NCBI GenBank assembly: GCA_022316685.1
Contig: JAKJHU010000068.1
Location: forward strand, 186,001-250,000
Length of the DNA: 64,000 bases
Source: Progne subis subis
Taxonomy: Eukaryota > Chordata > Aves > Passeriformes > Hirundinidae
Direction of reading: 5' to 3'
A model generated the notes under the pieces. That model was not told the origin of the DNA, did not search any database, and worked only from the letters and a program-made list of their open reading frames with translations. Position 1 is the stretch's first letter; each line of letters begins with the position of its first letter. The translations under genes were made by a program, and so were the position numbers. Shown here one piece after another: positions 58,545 to 64,000 of the stretch.

Positions 58545-61500
58545 CTTTCACATTATAAACATTTATTTATAGATGTACAGTTGTATAATTAACTCTAAAT
58601 CGGGAGATACAGCCTCTGTGAGCATCCACTGGGATCAATGCCTTCTCCCTCCTTATGATCCGTGAGTATCTAGCAGGAAAAACAACCTGAAGGTTTTGGC
58701 AGGCAGGCTCTGGGCAGGGAATGCCAGTGGGCAACACATCCAGCTCCTTCTGTGAGCAGGATTTTAGTTTAACCCTGTCCCCGTCATCCCTGTGCCTCTA
58801 TTGAGTGCCATTTCCAATCCTGAGCTTACACCCAATTTCTTCTGAAGGTGAAGGAACCATTAGGAAAAAAAAACCAAACCAAAACAAAAAAACCCCTTAA
58901 AATCAGGTCCAAGCCATGGTGGCTGTGGGATAACAGCTTGCAGCCAACAGGAGGCTGAGATTTCACAAAATAAATAAACAGCCAAGACAGAGTGCATGGA
59001 TTTCTAGGGACAACGGGATAAAACCACTTCTGCCAGCCCATCCGGGAGCTGCCATGCTCCCAATTCATTCCCCTGACTGTGCCAGGGGATGATTTTCACT
59101 GGAAATGTCTTTACACACAAATGAGCTGCAGAGAAAAAAAAAAAAAAAATTTAAAAAAACCCCATAAAAATGAAAACAATCCAGTTTATTCCATGGGAGG
59201 CTGCTCTGCTTGTGCTGGCTTTGCTTCCAAGAAGTGTCTCCTCACCTGGAATTCCCTCACACCGGTCCTGCCCGTGGTGGTGAGGGCAGATCAGACACCC
59301 CCGATCTCCCCCAGCAGAACTTCTTCCAAGAGAAGCAACGGAACACTTGGTTCCTTATGGATCTGTGCTATCTTCCAGGTGTCCTCCGGGAAACACGAGA
59401 TGGGATGTGAAGGCCAGGGCCAGGCTGCACAGGTGGGTAGGTGGGTGAGGAACCCGAGCGCGGGACACGGCACAAAACCTCCCAGCAAAGGGCGAGGCCA
59501 ATGGAAAGCCCTCTCCACTGATTACCAAGCAGAATTCAAGCAGACTCGGCAGAAAAAGGAGTTACGTGCACAAATTAACCAAAGACTGACGAGCAAAATC
59601 CATCCAGGACAATCCTTCCCATCCCGAGGGTGACGCTGGCGCTCAGCTGACCCTGTGGCTTCTGCCGACACTGCAGATCCCCGCCACGGCTCTGGATGGG
59701 CTCCCCCTGTGCCCTGGCACCCCCTGCATATTTGGGATTTGCTTTTATCAAAACCCCAAGAGCAGGTGTATGGACGTCCCCATCCGCAGAATGTCCTCCC
59801 GGGAGCAAAGCGCAGCAACTGCAAAGGGATTCCTGTTTTCCAGGCAGGAAAGTCCTGCAGAAACACCCTGGGAAGAGGTTTCCTGCTGCCCTGCTCCCCA
59901 AATCAGGCAGAAACCAAAATAATTTAATCATCCAACCCCTGCATAGTTTAAAAGTACAACATATATACAGCTATAAATTAATGCTAAATAGATTATATTT
60001 TCTGTTCCTTTTCTTTAGTGTCTTCTTTTATCAACAAATCATCCCACTTCTCTCTCCATTGGCAGCAGCAAAGGGTCTCCTGTTTCACGGCTTCTGCAGT
60101 TAGTGTGGGTTATTTTACACTCTGTGTGTGTCTGTTCCAGGGCCTGTGAGATCTTTGTGGGATCCTGGGAGCAGCCAGCAGCATTGGAAGGGGAGGAGGA
60201 ACATGGAGAGGTGGATTTCCTGTCCCAAGTGCTGCCTGCCATTGTCAGAGAGAGGCAGAGAGAAGAAAGAGGGGCAGTTGTGCGTTGCTAATTCTCCAAT
60301 TCCATTTTTAAGATAAGGTTTGATTCTTTTTAAATAGCAGAGTCTGTCACCTCAGCTCAGTGCATCTCCCCAAAAGTCTTCGGGCATTTCAACGCTCTGG
60401 GAACAAAAGCGGCAGCGGTGTCAGTCTCCGGACAATCTGTCACTCCCCCTTCCTTCCCCACCATACAGCACAGGGAGCAGCTTTTCCAGGCTCCTTCCAG
60501 ACTACGGGTACAGGGAGGGAATTAAAGAAAAGCAGGTAATTAACACAAGAAGAGACGAGAGAGCAGGTGGATCAAGGTAAGAACAGATCCAAAACTAGGA
60601 TTCACCCAAAAAAAAAAGCCCAATGTGGCCCCGAGGATTCCCTTTAAAGGCCAAACTTTCAGATGCCAAGGAAAACAACCCCCAAAACTGCAAATCAAGC
60701 AGCTCAACAGCCAACATCCTCGAGGAGTCCCTGTGAGCTGGAACTGCGTCCTCACAACACCCGCTACAAGCTTCACCCAGGACTTTTTCTATACAAGTCC
60801 TGTGTTCAAATAATTTTGGGGTAGTGGGATCTGCACGTTTCACAGCCAGCCCAGCAGTACCTGGTAGGCGAAATCAGCCCAAAAGTCTATGCAGAAAAAG
60901 AACTCCAAACCCTGTGGCAATTTTTTTTTTTCCATTATTTTGGTGCAGTTCTCCCAGCACATCCGGTCTCACATGTATTATTTGGGCTCTCCTTAATCCA
61001 AGCTCTCCAACACCCAAATCTTCCAAACCCTCCCACAGCTGCTTTTACTTTGATAGCCAGTTTAACCCAGTAAGTTACTTCTACAACCTGCTGGGAACAT
61101 TTGCATTGTTCTCCTTGAATGGGAAGAGAATGGGAAGAGAATGGGAAGAGGGACAAGGAACATCTGTTGGGTGGGAGGGACTCCATTCCCTGTCACCGTG
61201 TTGCTTCATGTGCCAGGGATAACAGATTTCCCAGTAAAACAGGCTACAAAGCAAGCAAAAACAAGGGCTCATAAAAATGTGGGGGCTGGATGCCACAGTG
61301 CCCAAGAAACTTTCAACCTCACTAAGGGATTCTGCCCTGTTCCTAGAGGCCAGAGAGAACAGAGAGCCTGGAGAGAGCCAAAGGTGCCAACATGCAAACG
61401 AAACCCAATCAATTCCTGATTAACTAGGGAGCGCTTGTCAGAGGGGAGGCCTGCGCATGTACACCCCGAGGACACCCCTGGAGGTCTGTGTCTCAGTCAG

Positions 61501-61557
61501 GGATTTCAGGGATAAAAGCACGATGGTTCCTTGCTCCCGGCTCGTACTTGGCTGGGA
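58545..61557 (-). other. DNAJB12: Probable DNAJB12 3' UTR
   Basis: Sequence between the DNAJB12 stop codon and the candidate distal polyadenylation signal. It contains an A-run at 59130-59147 and AT-rich stretches near 59940-60010. It is assigned by position and signal only; usage of a nearer site would shorten it. Confidence 0.45.
58562..58567 (-). terminator. DNAJB12: Candidate DNAJB12 distal polyadenylation signal
   Basis: AATAAA on the minus strand within the AT-rich CTATAAATAAATGTTTATAA, about 3.0 kb after the stop codon. A nearer minus-strand AATAAA at 59185-59190 is an alternative. Confidence 0.5.
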
Positions 61558-61679
61558 CTATCCATGCAGGGAGGCCTGGACATCTGACAGTCTGCTACAG
61601 CTGGGGGTGCCCATCTTCTGTGCCCGCTGGTACAGTTCCGAGTCCCCGAAGTAGCGTGCCCGGTACAACAAACCTTCCT
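61558..61679 (-). CDS. DNAJB12: DNAJB12 last coding exon
   Basis: Acceptor CCTTTGCAG, then 39 residues from EGLLYRARYFGD to QASLHG and TAG at 61558-61560. Confidence 0.94.
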
Positions 61680-62696
61680 CTGCAAAGGGAAAAGGCCAGC
61701 ATCAGGAATGCCCTCTGGAAGAGGCTCCCTGCAAGGCCCTGCTCCCCCACCGGCTCTGCTGGGAACAAGAGGCACCTCCAGCTGTCCAAAGGGAAGCAAA
61801 GGATGAGAATGAGGAAATGCCCCGTGCCCTTCAGGACAGGATGGGCGTAAGAGCTGCTGACAGCTCATCCGTCCTGGGAAAAGCCAGGGGAACCCATCCC
61901 TGGTCCTAGGAGGTGCACGGGCAGCCCACACAAACGTTACCCCAGCAAGGCTCCCTGCTTTGGCACCACCCAGGGATCACAGCCCCTCCGGCATTCCAGC
62001 GCTGAAATCCGAGCGAGCGGCAGTGACCGTCACAGCAGCCGGGGCTACCCCTGGACTCGCTGCCGTCGCCACCCTCTGCCACCAGGATATTTGGCTGGAT
62101 CATCTGCCTGGGCAGCCCCCACAGCCCTCGGAGCAGGGGTGGCATGTGGCATGCATGACACCACGGGCAGCAGACTTTCCCACACCGTCCTTGTCCAACT
62201 GAAATATTACACAGGGCTGTCAGAGATCCCACAGGTTCTACCTTCCCCCTCCACTGGAAATTAAAGGTATCCTGCTGACATGGCAGGGCACAGCTCTCGT
62301 CTGACCAGTTCTGCAGCAGCATTAAAAAGCAAAACAAAACAAAACAAAAAAAAAAAACCACATACCAGGCCTGTCATGAAGTCATAGACTGAAAAAACAA
62401 AGCCAACAACACAGGAAATGTGCTGGCACCAAGTTGAAGCGTAACTTTAGCACGACTTAGTCCTCAGTCAAAGACCCTTCCAAAAACACCCCATGGAGCA
62501 GCTCCTGACCCCTCACTACTCACTCTGCTGCTTCTCTCTCCAGCAGTTATTCCGAAGGTTTGCTATGTAGTCGTCCTCCACGCTCCGCTCAACATTCTTC
62601 AGGTTCGTGCCAGTGTATTCCTTGGCAAAGCTCTCGGACACATAGTAGGGGACTTTCAAGTGCTCTGTGACCCTCTTATGTGTGTGACCCACAGAC
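61558..62696 (-). CDS. DNAJB12: DNAJB12 C-terminal part (two last coding exons, partial gene)
   Basis: DNAJB12 is a type III J-domain protein of the ER membrane that works with cytosolic Hsp70 in folding and ER-associated degradation. The last two coding exons lie here: 62524-62696 and 61558-61679, joined in phase 1 (donor GTGAGT, acceptor CCTTTGCAG). They encode SVGHTHKRVTEHLKVPYYVS, SFAKEYTGTNLKNVERSVED, DYIANLRNNCWREKQQ, then KEGLLYRARYFGDSELYQRA and the end SRLSDVQASLHG. This is the luminal DUF1977 region. The KEGLLYRARYFGD tail separates it from the paralogue DNAJB14. The J domain and membrane segment are encoded beyond position 64000. Its convergent orientation toward DDIT4 matches human. 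Confidence 0.95.
61680..62523 (-). other. DNAJB12: DNAJB12 last intron
   Basis: Unique sequence with an (AAAAC)n/poly-A run at 62329-62357. No exon or mobile element recognised. Confidence 0.7.
62329..62357. repeat. (AAAAC)n simple repeat
   Basis: A short run of AAAAC units followed by poly-A, in the last DNAJB12 intron. Confidence 0.85.
62524..62696 (-). CDS. DNAJB12: DNAJB12 penultimate coding exon
   Basis: Acceptor CTGCACCAG, 173 nt in phase, donor GTGAGT. It encodes the conserved PYYV, EYTG, VERSVEDDYIANLRNNCW and EKQQ motifs. Confidence 0.96.
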
Positions 62697-64000
62697 CTGG
62701 TGCAGGGACAAGAGCACAACAGTGTAGGACACGTTTCAAGGGCACAGCAAAGCCCCCAGCTCAGATGATGTGATTCCAAATGGCAGAAAACATTGCTCAC
62801 CCCTAACCAGCCACAGGCTTGGAGGGCTGGAAGGGAGCAGCGTTTCTGGTGGAAACCAACCACTAACACAGGGAGAGAGAAGCTGCCAGGCATCCAGCAA
62901 GGTGGGCAGAGCTCTGAATACAGACATAACTCCCAGACACAATTGGCCAGGGCCTAAACCCACTTAAAACAAAATGTTCCCTGAAATTTTAATTAAATTA
63001 TTAAATCTGTGATTTCCTCCATTTGCAAAATGGGACACGCTCTGTGCCCCAGCCTGCATCAACCAGCACAGAAAGCACCTTCCAGAAGGAAATATCTTCC
63101 TCCCCTGGCCCTGTGGACTTGCATTTCAGACAAAGCCCTGCTCTTGCTTCCCCTGACACCCCAGCAAACCTAGAGATCCTCCCAAGAGCGTGTGTGTAAG
63201 CTGTAACACAGGAGCTAGGATTTGCCAGGAACGGCTCCACCTGAAGACGTGCCTGAAGTTCCTCATAATAAAGAGCAGCTGCTGCTGCATTAAAACCCAG
63301 CCTGATGCTTAAGGCAGGTCTTAACTCATCCAGCTCACCCTTCAGTCTGTTATCAGAGCTTACAGGTGGGGTCCCAAGACTCTTGTACGTTTCACCAAAG
63401 GCCAGCACTGGGTAACTGTATGGACTGACCAGGAGCATAGAGCTCTGCTGGGATTTCTCAAGGCAGAGGTGCAGCATGGAAAATACCAAGCTCACTATTT
63501 TCCCTGTCAAAACAGAGCCCTGAGCTCTCCCAAAGTTCACATTCCTCTCCTGGATAAAGATGGACTACAGAGCATGCCCTCACAGGAGAAGGACTGGAAA
63601 TGGCAGGGATGCAGCAGCACACCGCGGTGTGAAGAATGAAAATCAGGGCACAAGAAACCTGTCACCTGCAGTCAGACATGCAATTAAGTCAGGCCAATTC
63701 CATAAGGTGTTACTGAACAGTAACAATCAGGCCCACAGCCAGGCAGCTCTTCCAGCAGGAAGATCCTTTTTGGAAGAGACTTATAAAAGTAACTGTGGTT
63801 CTTGAGAACTCTGCCCTCCTCAGTGACAGCTTCACTATGGAGAAGTGGCATTTAAATCTCTGAGTTCAAAGCTTCTGTTCCCCTGCTTGCTGGGCTCAGG
63901 CACAGCTTTTCCTTCACTCCCGGCAGAGGAGCTGACAGTGAGTGATCCAGCAGCTCCTCCTGCCGGCACTGCACCACCTCGTTCCAGCTCAAACACCCCG
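62697..64000 (-). other. DNAJB12: DNAJB12 upstream intron (incomplete)
   Basis: The transmembrane exon of DNAJB12 (QLMPI and LSQLMVS-type sequence) was looked for here and not found, so it lies beyond the window. A 179-codon open frame occupies 63001-63540 on the same strand, without recognisable domain. Confidence 0.6.

Overview
The window is vertebrate nuclear DNA, almost certainly from a bird and probably a passerine. It shows spliced genes with GT-AG introns, CpG-island promoters, several truncated CR1 LINE 3' ends (the dominant avian interspersed repeat), and solo ERVL-like LTRs with 5-bp target-site duplications. There are no bacterial-style operons, CRISPR arrays or phage genes. Gene names rest on reading exons and matching them to remembered vertebrate proteins; no search was run.

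Five genes are seen, in the order of human 10q22.1: SPOCK2 (-), ASCC1 (-), ANAPC16 (+), DDIT4 (+), DNAJB12 (-). 1-1539 holds the first coding exon of SPOCK2 (1321-1539) and part of its first intron. 1540-3900 is SPOCK2 upstream DNA with a CpG-rich promoter and a degenerate pyrimidine-rich minisatellite. About 3.9-42.1 kb is ASCC1 on the minus strand: nine coding exons were reconstructed with consistent reading phase (353 aa), separated by large introns. 41.85-42.55 kb is a CpG island that looks like a shared divergent promoter for ASCC1 and ANAPC16. 44.0-48.15 kb holds the three coding exons of ANAPC16 (110 aa). 48.15-53.5 kb is intergenic. 53.5-55.1 kb is DDIT4 (192 aa, two coding exons), with a TATA-like box and GC-rich promoter. 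55.1-58.5 kb is intergenic with an LTR. 58.5-64.0 kb is the 3' end of DNAJB12: its last two coding exons and a probable 3-kb 3' UTR.

The genes do not form one pathway. SPOCK2 encodes a secreted proteoglycan, ASCC1 a subunit of the ASC-1/ALKBH3 transcription and alkylation-repair complex, ANAPC16 a small APC/C subunit, DDIT4 a stress-induced mTORC1 inhibitor and DNAJB12 an ER-membrane J-protein. The clustering is conserved synteny.

The less ordinary content is in the non-coding DNA. There is a perfect 20-bp inverted repeat in SPOCK2 intron 1, a decayed ~75-84-bp minisatellite upstream of SPOCK2, three LTR insertions with recognisable TSDs (one nested inside a CR1 element so that the interrupted CR1 can be read across it), a paired AP-1/MARE-like palindrome downstream of DDIT4, and an unusually short avian-type DDIT4. 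I found no evidence for a new enzymatic or defence system.
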